A stretch of DNA of 64,000 bases from NCBI GenBank assembly GCA_002345845.1, contig DDWF01000252.1, forward strand, positions 16,385 through 80,384. The letters run 5' to 3'. Positions 7,865 to 17,468 of the stretch are shown here, piece after piece. This DNA is from Betaproteobacteria bacterium UBA2293. Its GTDB lineage: Bacteria > Pseudomonadota > Gammaproteobacteria > Burkholderiales > Rhodocyclaceae. Position numbers and translations under genes: made by a program. Under the pieces are notes generated by a model. It worked only from the letters and a program-made list of their open reading frames with translations, was not told the origin of the DNA and did no database searches. How positions within the stretch are numbered: the stretch's first letter is position 1; every line of letters begins with the position of its first letter.

Positions 7865-9301
7865 ATGGCAACAACGCATCAGAAGTTTTTCATCGATGGC
7901 CAGTGGGTCGAGCCGGCTTCTTCCAGCCGCATCAATGTGCTGGGCGCCGCGACCGGAGAGTCGATCGGCAGTTGTCCGGAAGGTGCAACCGCCGATATCG
8001 ATCGGGCTGTTGCCGCGGCGCGTCGCGCCTTCAAGGAATCCGCCTGGGCCAGCTATACGCCGGCAGAGCGCGGTGCAGCGCTGAACCGCTTTGCCGACGC
8101 GATCGAAAAGCGGGGGGCTCGACTGGCACAGACAGTCAGCATGCAGAATGGCATGCCGATCAACGTCGCCGATCAACTGGAAAGCGGCTTTGTCGTCGGT
8201 GTCCTGCGCTATTACGCAGCGCTGGCAGCGGGGCTGGTAACGGAAGAAACCCGCCCGTCGCCGCTTGGTTTCAACACCTTTGTCCGCAAGGAAGCGATCG
8301 GCGTGGTCGGCGCGATCGTGCCGTGGAATTTCCCGGTCGCCTTGTCCATCATGAAGATCGGTCCCGCCCTGGCAGCCGGCTGCACTATGGTGCTCAAGCC
8401 GTCGCCGGAAACCGTTCTCGACAGCTACATTCTTGCCGAAGCGGCCGAAGAGGCTGAATTGCCGCCGGGGGTGCTCAACTGGGTACCGGGGGGGCGAGAT
8501 GTCGGGGCCTACCTGGTATCGCATCCGGGCATCGACAAGGTTGCCTTTACGGGGTCAACCAATGCCGGACGGATCATCGCCCAGGAATGTGGCAGGCTGT
8601 TGCGTCCGGTGACGCTGGAACTCGGCGGCAAGTCGGCCGCCATCATTCTCGAAGACGCCGATCTCGATGCCGTCCTCCAGGGCTTGCCTTCCACCTCCCT
8701 GCTGAACAATGGTCAGGCCTGCTTTTCCTGCACCCGCATCCTGGCGCCGAACAGCCGCTATGACGAGATCGTCGATGCGATTGCCGGTAGCGTGTCGTCA
8801 CTGGTCGTCGGTGACCCGCTGGATCGGGCCACGCAGATTGGTCCGATGGCCTCATCGGTGCATCGCACCCGGGTTGAAGGGTATATCGCCAAGGGCAAGA
8901 GCGAGGCGCGTCTGGTCGCTGGTGGTGGGGTGCCGCAGCAGGAGCGTGGCTGGTTCGTGCAACCGACGGTTTTTGCCGATGTCGACAATGCGGCGACGAT
9001 CGCCCGGGAAGAAATTTTCGGGCCGGTCCTGTCCATCATTCGCTATGGTAGCGAGGATGATGCCGTGCGCATCGCCAGCGAGTCGGAATACGGCCTCGGC
9101 GGCACCATCTGGTCGGTGGATCGCGACCGGGCAGCCAGCCTTGCCCGCCGGGTCGAGTCCGGCACCGTTGGCATCAACGGTTATCTGCCAGATATCAATG
9201 CACCGTTTGGCGGCATCAAGGCCAGCGGACTGGGTCGCGAACTCGGGCCGGAATCGATCGCCGCCTATCAGCGGTACAAGTCGATATACATGCTGGGGTA
9301 A
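7865..9301 (+). CDS. NAD(P)-dependent aldehyde dehydrogenase
   Basis: This 478-residue ALDH superfamily enzyme has the cofactor segment VPWNFP near residue 151, the active-site Glu in LELGGKSA near residue 248 and the catalytic Cys in NNGQACFS near residue 283. The C-terminal EEIFGPV is near residue 382. ATG 7865 is chosen because GAGGAG lies at the right distance; an upstream ATG would add an unrelated 18-residue tail. It sits divergently from the alcohol dehydrogenase and upstream of ETF-QO, so it probably oxidises the aldehyde product to a carboxylate. Substrate specificity is not visible. Confidence 0.83.
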   Translation: MATTHQKFFIDGQWVEPASSSRINVLGAATGESIGSCPEGATADIDRAVAAARRAFKESAWASYTPAERGAALNRFADAIEKRGARLAQTVSMQNGMPINVADQLESGFVVGVLRYYAALAAGLVTEETRPSPLGFNTFVRKEAIGVVGAIVPWNFPVALSIMKIGPALAAGCTMVLKPSPETVLDSYILAEAAEEAELPPGVLNWVPGGRDVGAYLVSHPGIDKVAFTGSTNAGRIIAQECGRLLRPVTLELGGKSAAIILEDADLDAVLQGLPSTSLLNNGQACFSCTRILAPNSRYDEIVDAIAGSVSSLVVGDPLDRATQIGPMASSVHRTRVEGYIAKGKSEARLVAGGGVPQQERGWFVQPTVFADVDNAATIAREEIFGPVLSIIRYGSEDDAVRIASESEYGLGGTIWSVDRDRAASLARRVESGTVGINGYLPDINAPFGGIKASGLGRELGPESIAAYQRYKSIYMLG

Positions 9302-9308
9302 TTCGCAA

Positions 9309-9341
9309 ACGACGGTGCTCAGGGTAGAGGGGCACCGTCGT
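9309..9341 (+). terminator. Hairpin after the aldehyde dehydrogenase gene
   Basis: ACGACGGTGC (9309-9318) and GCACCGTCGT (9332-9341) form a perfect 10-bp stem with a 13-nt loop, 8 bp after the stop codon. No T-tract follows, so it could be a 3' stabilising stem or a Rho-dependent end rather than an intrinsic terminator. Confidence 0.5.
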
Positions 9342-9413
9342 GCATCGGCTCATAAGGGCGAAGCCGAGCACCATCCTGGCACAATATTGTTTGATGGTTT
9401 GCGAGCATTATAA

Positions 9414-9425
9414 TATGCTAGCGTA
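9414..9425. promoter_or_regulatory. Repeated promoter element TATGCTAGCGTA upstream of ETF-QO
   Basis: This element matches 7516-7527 at 11 of 12 positions; the only difference is A or T at position 6. It lies 30 bp upstream of the ETF-QO start, inside an AT-rich run. One regulator acting on both promoters would explain the recurrence. Confidence 0.45.
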
Positions 9426-9454
9426 ACGAATCGTATTGATGGATGGGAGACAGC

Positions 9455-11098
<1,644 letters not shown>

Positions 11099-11230
11099 AT
11101 TGGGTGGTTGGCGTGCGACCCGGACGATGAGCTACTGGATGATAAGCTGTTGTCCGAGGTGTGCAGATCGTGTTCCGACTCACCGACGTCCTTTTTGCGA
11201 ATTGCACCGTTCTCACTGCAGGGTAATGTT
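11099..11230. other. Junction between catabolic chromosome and ICE genes
   Basis: In these 132 bp between the ETF-QO stop and the first ICE gene I see no tRNA gene, transposase or clear direct repeat. If the element ends here, an attachment site should lie in this gap, but its partner repeat is not in the window. Confidence 0.35.
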
Positions 11231-11854
11231 TCATCCATGTCGGTGAAAACACCCCAGCGCACGGCCGATCAGTACGCCAACCATCAGTGGCACGCATGGC
11301 AGCAGCAGAGGATGCAGCATCGCCGGCAGCACGAAGCCGATGACCGTCGCGCAGAGGATCATGATCCCCAGGCTTGCGTACAGTGCGAACATCTCGGGAT
11401 CGTGCTGCAGGAACTCCTTGGCTTTGATGAGCCGCACGAATCCGCCGTCGACGAGGGCAGCCAAGACGAATCCAGCCAGCCAGGGCAGCCATTCCAGCAA
11501 GGTGGAGAACCGATAGCTGGCGAGCAGCAGCAACGCATCGACCGAGCGGAAGTAGGTGTTGTTGAAGAGGCGCTGGTTGACCGAGGACATCTCCCGGGAC
11601 ACCGCGCCGTTGACGCTCGCTGGTGACGGCGCATTCTTCGCGGCAGGAATCGGCGTGACTTCGGCCGTCGAATCTTGCATGCGCATTGCCCGATTGAGCA
11701 TGCGGGTGGCGGGCTCGGCGCCCCAGTAGGCGGCGGCCGCTTCATGCTCGGCACGTAGCTGTGTGAGGAAGTGTTCCGGGGGATGGGCCGACGGTACGTA
11801 CAGCACCAGGAGCAGCAGGACGAGCAGCGACAACACGGCGACGGCGCGGATCAT
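11231..11854 (-). CDS. ICE membrane protein, DUF4400 / TIGR03747-like
   Basis: This 207-residue protein has an N-terminal hydrophobic segment (LSLLVLLLLVLYV) and two or three C-terminal membrane segments. The middle region is soluble, with EHFLTQLRAEHEAAAAYWG near residue 27. Proteins of this family sit directly downstream of the coupling protein in MobH-type ICEs and are thought to work at the inner membrane with the conjugation apparatus. It overlaps TraD by 4 bp (ATGA), which implies translational coupling. In typical ICEs, secretion channel genes lie nearby; here the next gene is chromosomal. Confidence 0.75.
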   Translation of the reverse strand: MIRAVAVLSLLVLLLLVLYVPSAHPPEHFLTQLRAEHEAAAAYWGAEPATRMLNRAMRMQDSTAEVTPIPAAKNAPSPASVNGAVSREMSSVNQRLFNNTYFRSVDALLLLASYRFSTLLEWLPWLAGFVLAALVDGGFVRLIKAKEFLQHDPEMFALYASLGIMILCATVIGFVLPAMLHPLLLPCVPLMVGVLIGRALGCFHRHG

Positions 11855-13758
11855 GCGCTCGCCTTTGCCGGGGCGTGGCGCGCATCCGCATCGGGATCGA
11901 GGATCGGAAACCGTCCCTTGATGATTCGGCCGCCCGACACCGAGGCGAAGTACTGGAGGTTGGGCAACTTGCCCAGCACATTCGCCGGCACCATCTCCTC
12001 GAAGCTCTCGGAGATTTGGGTGGAATAGCTCGACGAGAAGTCGCCCAGGTGGGCATCCGAACCGTGGCTCAGGCCCACCCGCACCGTGTGGATCGCCGTC
12101 TTGCCGAAGGTCTCGACTACGAAGTCCTGGGTCGGCCGGTCCTTGGTGCGCAGGGCGATCAGGTTGTTGAGGTTGCCCAGGGCCATGCGTGCTGCATCCT
12201 CGCTGCCCAGCCGTTTGGATAGGTCGGCCAGGGTCTGCATGGCACAGGTGGTGAAGATGCCGCCCTCGGCGCCCTTGTTGAGAATCTCGATCAACGGCTG
12301 GTTAATGACATTGGCCACTTCATCGACGAACAGCGCGATGCGCCGGTAAATGCCCAGGTTGTAGCGCATGCCGGCCCGGGCCGCCTGGTCGGCCAGGGCC
12401 AGGGCGCCAATGGCCGAGGCGACCGACGGATCGGGCAGGGAATCCAGGCACATATAGAGCACGTGACCAGCGCGCTCGATCTTCTCGAAATTCATGATCG
12501 GCCGGGTGTCGTCGGCATCGAACGGGTCCGGCGACAGGCTGCGCCCCAGGTCCCCAGAGGTCAGCATCGACAGGATGGGCAGCAGGTTGGCGGTGATCTT
12601 CTGGTAATGCTCCCGATTGTGGCGAAAGGTGCGTACCTGCGCGTCGATCACCTTGTTGCGCTGGTTCTGGGCAATGTGATGCTCGTAATAGGCGACAAAG
12701 GCCATCAGGTCGGCGCTGGCGGCTTCCGACGGCCGCTTCAGGTTGCCGCGCTGAGCGTCGTTCAGCAGTTTCTTCATTGCCGGCAGATCGTGCCAGCCGG
12801 CGCCCAAAGTCTGGTCGTAGTAACGGCGTAGCGATCCTTCCAGCACCGGTTCGATGCCGCCCTCGATGTACTTGGTGAGTTTCACCAGGTTGGGCCGCTC
12901 TTCGATTTCGACCAGGCCTTGCACCACGACGTTGACGGCATCCCAGCCGAAGGCCGAGAAGGCCCCCGCCGTGTCCGGCGGCATGATGGACTGGATGCGC
13001 GAGGCGATTTCGGTGGGCTTCTGCCAGTTGAAAGTAAAGTCCAGCCGTACGCCGCGTTCCGGGAACGCCGGGTGGAATTCCAGGAAGGTATCTTGATCCC
13101 GGTAGTCTGTGCACGCGCGCTCGACCACGCGCTTCAGGCGCCGGCTGTTCTTCGGGTCGATGACGATCACGACATCGCCGCGCCGGATCGCCAGGGTGAT
13201 CAGGTTGGCCAAGGCGACGCCCTTGCCGGACTGGGTGGTGCCGACCAGCAGCGTGCCACCCTCGAAGTTCTGCAGCGGCCGGTACAAGGGGACTTCCTGC
13301 GGCTCGACACCGTGGATGTAGGGCAGGCCGATCTCGTCGTCCGGCTGGGGCTTGGGGTCGTAACCGAGCAGTTGCAGCCAGTGCGGCGATACCGCGAAGT
13401 CCCGGTAGTCGATCTTGGCCAGTTCATAAAGCCGCTGCGCATGCACGGGCTGCCATTCGAAGCCGAAGCCCAGGAACACCGAGGTCGGGTCAGGGCAGCA
13501 GCGGGCCAAGTCGTCGGTGCCGATGACTTCGATGGCGTGCCCACACAGGGCGGCGCGCAGGATCAGTATGCGCAATGCCTGTGCCACCCGCCATAAGCCC
13601 ATGGCGAAGCAGATAAGGGCGAGCGGCAGTGCCAGTTGCCCTGGAAGCGTGCCGGTGAGGCCGGTCCCCACGAAATATATGAGTGCCAGCCCCCAGGCGA
13701 TGCCGGCATAAGCTTCGTAGGCCCGGCGCCAAGGCATCTCGTAGCGGCGAACCAGCAT
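11851..13758 (-). CDS. traD: Conjugative coupling protein TraD (VirD4/FtsK-type ATPase)
   Basis: This 635-residue protein has two N-terminal membrane segments (about residues 18-60). The Walker A motif GTTQSGKG is at residues 173-180, and the Walker B-like strand IALFVDEVANV lies in the C-terminal third. Coupling proteins are hexameric inner-membrane ATPases that hand the relaxase-DNA complex to the type IV channel. It starts 2 bp after the relaxase stop and overlaps DUF4400 downstream, giving the order traI-traD-DUF4400 seen in SXT- and PFGI-type elements. Length and motifs look intact. Confidence 0.88.
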   Translation of the reverse strand: MLVRRYEMPWRRAYEAYAGIAWGLALIYFVGTGLTGTLPGQLALPLALICFAMGLWRVAQALRILILRAALCGHAIEVIGTDDLARCCPDPTSVFLGFGFEWQPVHAQRLYELAKIDYRDFAVSPHWLQLLGYDPKPQPDDEIGLPYIHGVEPQEVPLYRPLQNFEGGTLLVGTTQSGKGVALANLITLAIRRGDVVIVIDPKNSRRLKRVVERACTDYRDQDTFLEFHPAFPERGVRLDFTFNWQKPTEIASRIQSIMPPDTAGAFSAFGWDAVNVVVQGLVEIEERPNLVKLTKYIEGGIEPVLEGSLRRYYDQTLGAGWHDLPAMKKLLNDAQRGNLKRPSEAASADLMAFVAYYEHHIAQNQRNKVIDAQVRTFRHNREHYQKITANLLPILSMLTSGDLGRSLSPDPFDADDTRPIMNFEKIERAGHVLYMCLDSLPDPSVASAIGALALADQAARAGMRYNLGIYRRIALFVDEVANVINQPLIEILNKGAEGGIFTTCAMQTLADLSKRLGSEDAARMALGNLNNLIALRTKDRPTQDFVVETFGKTAIHTVRVGLSHGSDAHLGDFSSSYSTQISESFEEMVPANVLGKLPNLQYFASVSGGRIIKGRFPILDPDADARHAPAKASA

Positions 13759-13759
13759 G

Positions 13760-15442
13760 TCAGCTGTTCTCGTCGGGTGACACAGCCAAGGTGGTCGGAT
13801 CGAGTCCGCTCACGTAGCGCGGGTCGAGTACGATGCCGAGAGTCTGCTGGCCGTTGAACTCGCGGGAGTGTGTTGGCGGGCCGTCGGGGGTTTGCTTCAC
13901 CAGCATATTGGTTTCGCTGAGGGCGCGCATGGCTTGGGACGGCTGGATGCCACGGCGCACGAATTCATCGAGCGGCACGAAAAGCCCCTCGGCGACGGTA
14001 CACACGATGGGCGGCCCCATGCCGTCATTCAGCGGTCGAACAGCATTGGCGAGGGCATCCCGGACCAGGGGATTCAAGCGCATGGGGGCTTGCAAGGCGA
14101 ATGTGCTCTGCGCAGACGCCGGCGGGGATGAGCCGGAACCTTCCTCAACCTGCGCTGCATTGGCGTCGTCGCCGGCGGGCGGCGGAATCAGCGACAACTG
14201 GGGATGCACCGGTGCCGGCGTTGGAGCGGACGGGGGCGTTGGCGGTCCAGCCGAGGCTGGGGCCGGCGGTGGCTTGAATTCCAGCGCTTGCGGCAAGGTC
14301 TCTGGTTGCTGATCGATCCCAGCGAGAACGATGGCCGGCGTCGAGAATTTTGCGGCTTCCAGCGGCGCCTTGGCGCCCGGCGGCAGGATGGACCAGGTCG
14401 AGCGCTCGGCGCCGGCCGCTTCGAAGACGCCGGCGGCCAGCAGGAGTTCCAGCATGGTTTCCGGCGCCTTGGGAATGCCAGCCAACTGGTCGGATTCGAG
14501 CAGTTGGCAGATATCCTCGGCACCGCCTGGCCAGACCAGGAACAGGCCGTCTTGGCCTAGCCATAAGCGCGACTTCTCGCGATTGGGCATCCAGGCCGGA
14601 TTCCTGCTGGTGAGGCGCCTAAGGGCATCGACCAGATAGCGTTCCAGGTGCGAGCCATACTGCGGCGACCCGTAGCGGTCGGCGCTGGCCGCAAGGTTGC
14701 GGTCGATGACCAGGGCCAGCGAGCGGCGGACGAGTTCGTCGAGAATGTTGTGCTCGCGATAGACCGGGATGCCGCTGATACTGGCCAGCAGATGCGGCAC
14801 GATGACGCTATTGCCTCCGGACAGGTCGGCCATGACGGCCGGCGGCACGACCAGGGGGAGAGCGAACAGGCCCAGGCCGCGAGCCTCGACCGCCTGCGGT
14901 CGCCAGCGCAGGAAATAGCGCTCGGCGCGATGGGCGGCCAGCCAGTCGGCCAGCGGCATCAGGAAAGCCGGCCATGCCTCGCCGGCAGCATCGGTGACGA
15001 TCACATGGCTCATCAAGCGATGCAACTCGCAGCAGAGACCGGCGATGAAGGTCGCATGGCGCCAGCGCGGTTCCAGTTGGCGGCGTGCCGAGATGCTCAT
15101 CCGCCCCGAGAAGATGTGGGCGTCGGTACCTTGCAGGCTGAAAAAGGCGGTTTCCAGGCCAAGCCGCAGGAGCCCGCCCGGCTTGCTGAAGTAGTTGTCG
15201 GCGGTCGCCGGCAGCAGATGCACGCAGGCGGCGTAACGGCGAACGAGGGTCAGGACATCGCGTTCGAAGCTGTCCCGGTCGGTGCCGTAGCACAGCTTGA
15301 TGCGCGCAATCAGGTCGGCTTCGCCGGTCAGTAGTTCCTCGAGCGGCAGCGCGGCGAAACCGGGGTCGGAGGCGGAATAGGAGGTGTTTGGCGTAGGTGG
15401 GGCGGCCATGGCGGCACAGCGTCCAGACTGGGAGAACGACAT
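13760..15442 (-). CDS. traI: MobH-type relaxase / TraI_2 domain protein
   Basis: The protein has 560 residues. The N-terminal TraI_2-type region includes LLPATADNYFSKPGGLLRLG (about residues 76-95), the position where MobH relaxases normally carry a His-rich HHHxxxGGLLxH motif. Here the His run is replaced by DNYF. The later HD-type His-Asp pair is also unclear (CELHRLMSH). A Pro/Ala-rich linker near residues 390-440 leads to a C-terminal domain of DUF1528 type. Operon position upstream of traD supports a relaxase role. Whether nicking chemistry is preserved is uncertain. Confidence 0.72.
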   Translation of the reverse strand: MSFSQSGRCAAMAAPPTPNTSYSASDPGFAALPLEELLTGEADLIARIKLCYGTDRDSFERDVLTLVRRYAACVHLLPATADNYFSKPGGLLRLGLETAFFSLQGTDAHIFSGRMSISARRQLEPRWRHATFIAGLCCELHRLMSHVIVTDAAGEAWPAFLMPLADWLAAHRAERYFLRWRPQAVEARGLGLFALPLVVPPAVMADLSGGNSVIVPHLLASISGIPVYREHNILDELVRRSLALVIDRNLAASADRYGSPQYGSHLERYLVDALRRLTSRNPAWMPNREKSRLWLGQDGLFLVWPGGAEDICQLLESDQLAGIPKAPETMLELLLAAGVFEAAGAERSTWSILPPGAKAPLEAAKFSTPAIVLAGIDQQPETLPQALEFKPPPAPASAGPPTPPSAPTPAPVHPQLSLIPPPAGDDANAAQVEEGSGSSPPASAQSTFALQAPMRLNPLVRDALANAVRPLNDGMGPPIVCTVAEGLFVPLDEFVRRGIQPSQAMRALSETNMLVKQTPDGPPTHSREFNGQQTLGIVLDPRYVSGLDPTTLAVSPDENS

Positions 15443-15489
15443 GCCCGATTTTTCGGCTGGCGGCTTCCCTTGTCGCGCAGAAATCGCCT

Positions 15490-16128
15490 CTATTCGACTG
15501 GGGTTTCGCCCTCGGCGTCGAGGCTCAGCTTATGGAAAAGTGCCAGTAACCCCTGTTGGCGCTCAATGTTCTCGACGGCGGGATGCGCCGGGTAGGAAGC
15601 CTGGATGCGATGGTCCAGGGGGAAGCGCTCGAGCAGTTTGCAGAAGGGGCACGTTTCACCAGAACGGGCCACGGTGCCGATGGCGGCGATGAATTCACAG
15701 CCACAGCCCGGACAGGTCAGTATCGACAAGGTGGGGGTGCGGGCCAGCCAAATGCCGTCGATGTAGGAGACGAGGTTGAAGGCGCGGTCCAGGCTGATGC
15801 GGTAAGGCGGCAGTGTGGCGGCCTGGTAGGCGCGGTAGGCGAAGACCAGCGCTTCGCCGGCAGTGAGTCCCTGCCCGCGCAACTGGTGATACTTGGCGCC
15901 GATGAGGCAAGCATCGGTGCGCAGAATGAGATTGGCGTTGTGATACCACTCGGTCGAGTCCGGCGCGCGCCCGCGCGGGATAGTCCGAGGGTCGGCGAAG
16001 AACAGTCGTTGGACCTCGCGTGGCGGGAGGCCGGTGATGCTATGAATGGTCTTCAAGCGTGCCCCCAGCTCTGCCAATTGCTTGGCAAGCTGGATGGCAC
16101 GCAGGTGCCGGTCGCCGCGGGTGGGCAT
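15490..16128 (-). CDS. FlhC-like transcriptional activator of the ICE
   Basis: This 212-residue FlhC-family protein has a helical N-terminal half and a zinc site formed by four Cys: CPGCGC near residue 163 and CPFCK near residue 181. In SXT/R391 ICEs the FlhC/FlhD homologues SetC and SetD activate transfer genes after the repressor is removed. The FlhD-like gene lies 6 bp upstream and the traI operon 47 bp downstream, so these two proteins probably activate the conjugation operon. Flagellar FlhC is unlikely here because no motility gene is nearby. Confidence 0.8.
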   Translation of the reverse strand: MPTRGDRHLRAIQLAKQLAELGARLKTIHSITGLPPREVQRLFFADPRTIPRGRAPDSTEWYHNANLILRTDACLIGAKYHQLRGQGLTAGEALVFAYRAYQAATLPPYRISLDRAFNLVSYIDGIWLARTPTLSILTCPGCGCEFIAAIGTVARSGETCPFCKLLERFPLDHRIQASYPAHPAVENIERQQGLLALFHKLSLDAEGETPVE

Positions 16129-16134
16129 CGGGGG

Positions 16135-16434
16135 CTACCGGCCAATGTTGGTCGGGGTCGGGGGATGGACCAGCGCCAGAGGTCCGGCCAGCGGCCGGGG
16201 CGTACTCAACAAGCTCACCAGGTCGGCGCGCGGCGGGAACAGAGTCGTGTTGCCGATGTGGACCACCAGGGACCACAACTCATCCAGGCTCAAGCCTTGC
16301 AGGTGGTCGGCCTGTGTCGTGTCGAGCGAGAACTTGCAGCAGGTCGAAGCTCGGTCATGCTGTAGACCGGCGTGGATGACGGCGAGCACGTTCAAGTTGA
16401 TCCACTCGACATCGGTAAGCGTCACGTGACTCAT
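16135..16434 (-). CDS. FlhD-like co-activator of the ICE
   Basis: This 99-residue small helical protein resembles FlhD: an early WINLNVLAVIHAGLQ helix and an LDELWSLVVHIG helix near residue 53. The start at 16434 is chosen because GGAAGGACAGGACC precedes the ATG; longer frames add an unrelated tail. FlhD forms a complex with FlhC, and its gene order (flhD then flhC) is kept here. It is divergent from the repressor gene, as an ICE activator under repressor control would be. Confidence 0.72.
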   Translation of the reverse strand: MSHVTLTDVEWINLNVLAVIHAGLQHDRASTCCKFSLDTTQADHLQGLSLDELWSLVVHIGNTTLFPPRADLVSLLSTPRPLAGPLALVHPPTPTNIGR

Positions 16435-16763
16435 GGTCCTGTCCTTCCAGTGAGATGGGACCACCGGCTGTGACGCCTGAGAGCTCGATAAACATTCCAG
16501 CACGACTTTACAGCCAGGGCAAGGATGTCAGCATATGTATGGATTAACAAACATGGCAATAGCATTTGCTGAAAAGCTTGAGAGGTGGCCTTCTTGCCAC
16601 ACGCAAGGCCCGATTCATGGCATTCCTTGGCGAATGGTGCGCTCGCCGGGCGGACTGTTGAGTCATGTCGGCACGTCACAGTGACGGCAGGAAAAAGCGA
16701 TGATTTCAAGGCACCTAACAGAACAGGAAGGCAACGCCCAAGTGGCTACTCGGAGCGATAACG
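16435..16763. promoter_or_regulatory. Divergent control region between flhD-like activator and repressor
   Basis: These 329 bp contain no supported gene. The centre (about 16520-16570) is AT-rich and holds CATATG and imperfect repeats around TGGATTAACAAACATGG, so promoters and repressor operators are likely here. I could not define a clean operator array by eye. Confidence 0.45.
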
Positions 16764-17419
16764 GTGCGACGCCCGATAGGGATGCGCCGCCAGCGCGATC
16801 TGCTTCCCGGCGTGCGTGCCCGGCTGAATGAACGCCTCGACCATGTCGGCATTCCTCTGCGCGGCCGACTGACCTACGTGGCGGTGCTGACCTACCGCGC
16901 GGTGCAGACGGTGAGTCGATGGTTCGAGCCCGAACGCCCCGTCTGCCGGACGTGGAGTCGCTGGCACGGCTATGCGATGGCCTGGGGTGCAGTTCGGATT
17001 GGGTCTTGGGCCTGACGCCCGCGATGGGCGGAAGCCCTGCGCTCCAGCATGCCTCGGCAACGGAGTTGCAGTGGGTCGGCGAGGTGCTCGAGCGCCTGCG
17101 CCGGATGCATCGCGACAGTGAGCCGATGCCGATGGTCGGTGACGAGATGGCGCCATTGATCCATGATGGGGACATGCTGTTCGTCGATCGCCGTTACGGC
17201 AATCTGGGCGGCAACGGTGTCTATGCGCTGGAAATCAACGGCCGCGTCTTGGTGCGCCGGGTCGAGAATCGCATGGGCACCGGGATCGTCTTCAAGTGCG
17301 ACAACCCGGCTTATGACGATTACCCGGTCGCCGACGTGGATGCCGTCAAACGCATCGGGCTGCGTGTCCTTGGCAAGGTCCACGCCGCCGTCGGCCTCAC
17401 CGTGTTCTGGAACAGTTGA
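16764..17419 (+). pseudogene. CI/LexA-like S24 repressor with a 1-nt frameshift
   Basis: An N-terminal helix-turn-helix frame (RARLNERLDHVGIPL, then VQTVSRWFEPERP) runs from GTG 16764. The sense frame then continues one frame over as RLPDVESLARLCDGLGCSSD, leading to a C-terminal S24 (LexA/CI autocleavage) domain with VGDEMAPLIHDGDMLFVDRR. One extra C in the run at 16937-16940 would join the two halves exactly. The protein would normally repress the divergent activators and be cleaved in the SOS response, like SetR. The shift may be a homopolymer sequencing error or a real inactivating mutation. The C-terminal half alone spans 16919-17419. Confidence 0.78.
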
Positions 17420-17468
17420 AAGCCTGGCCGGGAAGACTACCCTGGCCGGCTCTCAACAAACCTTTGGA

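Noticed and set aside
11099..11230. tRNA gene as ICE attachment site
   Set aside because: No cloverleaf or CCA end could be recognised in the gap.
13760..15442. Reading the relaxase as an HD-family phosphohydrolase
   Set aside because: No clear HD pair is present, and its position directly upstream of traD fits TraI/MobH.
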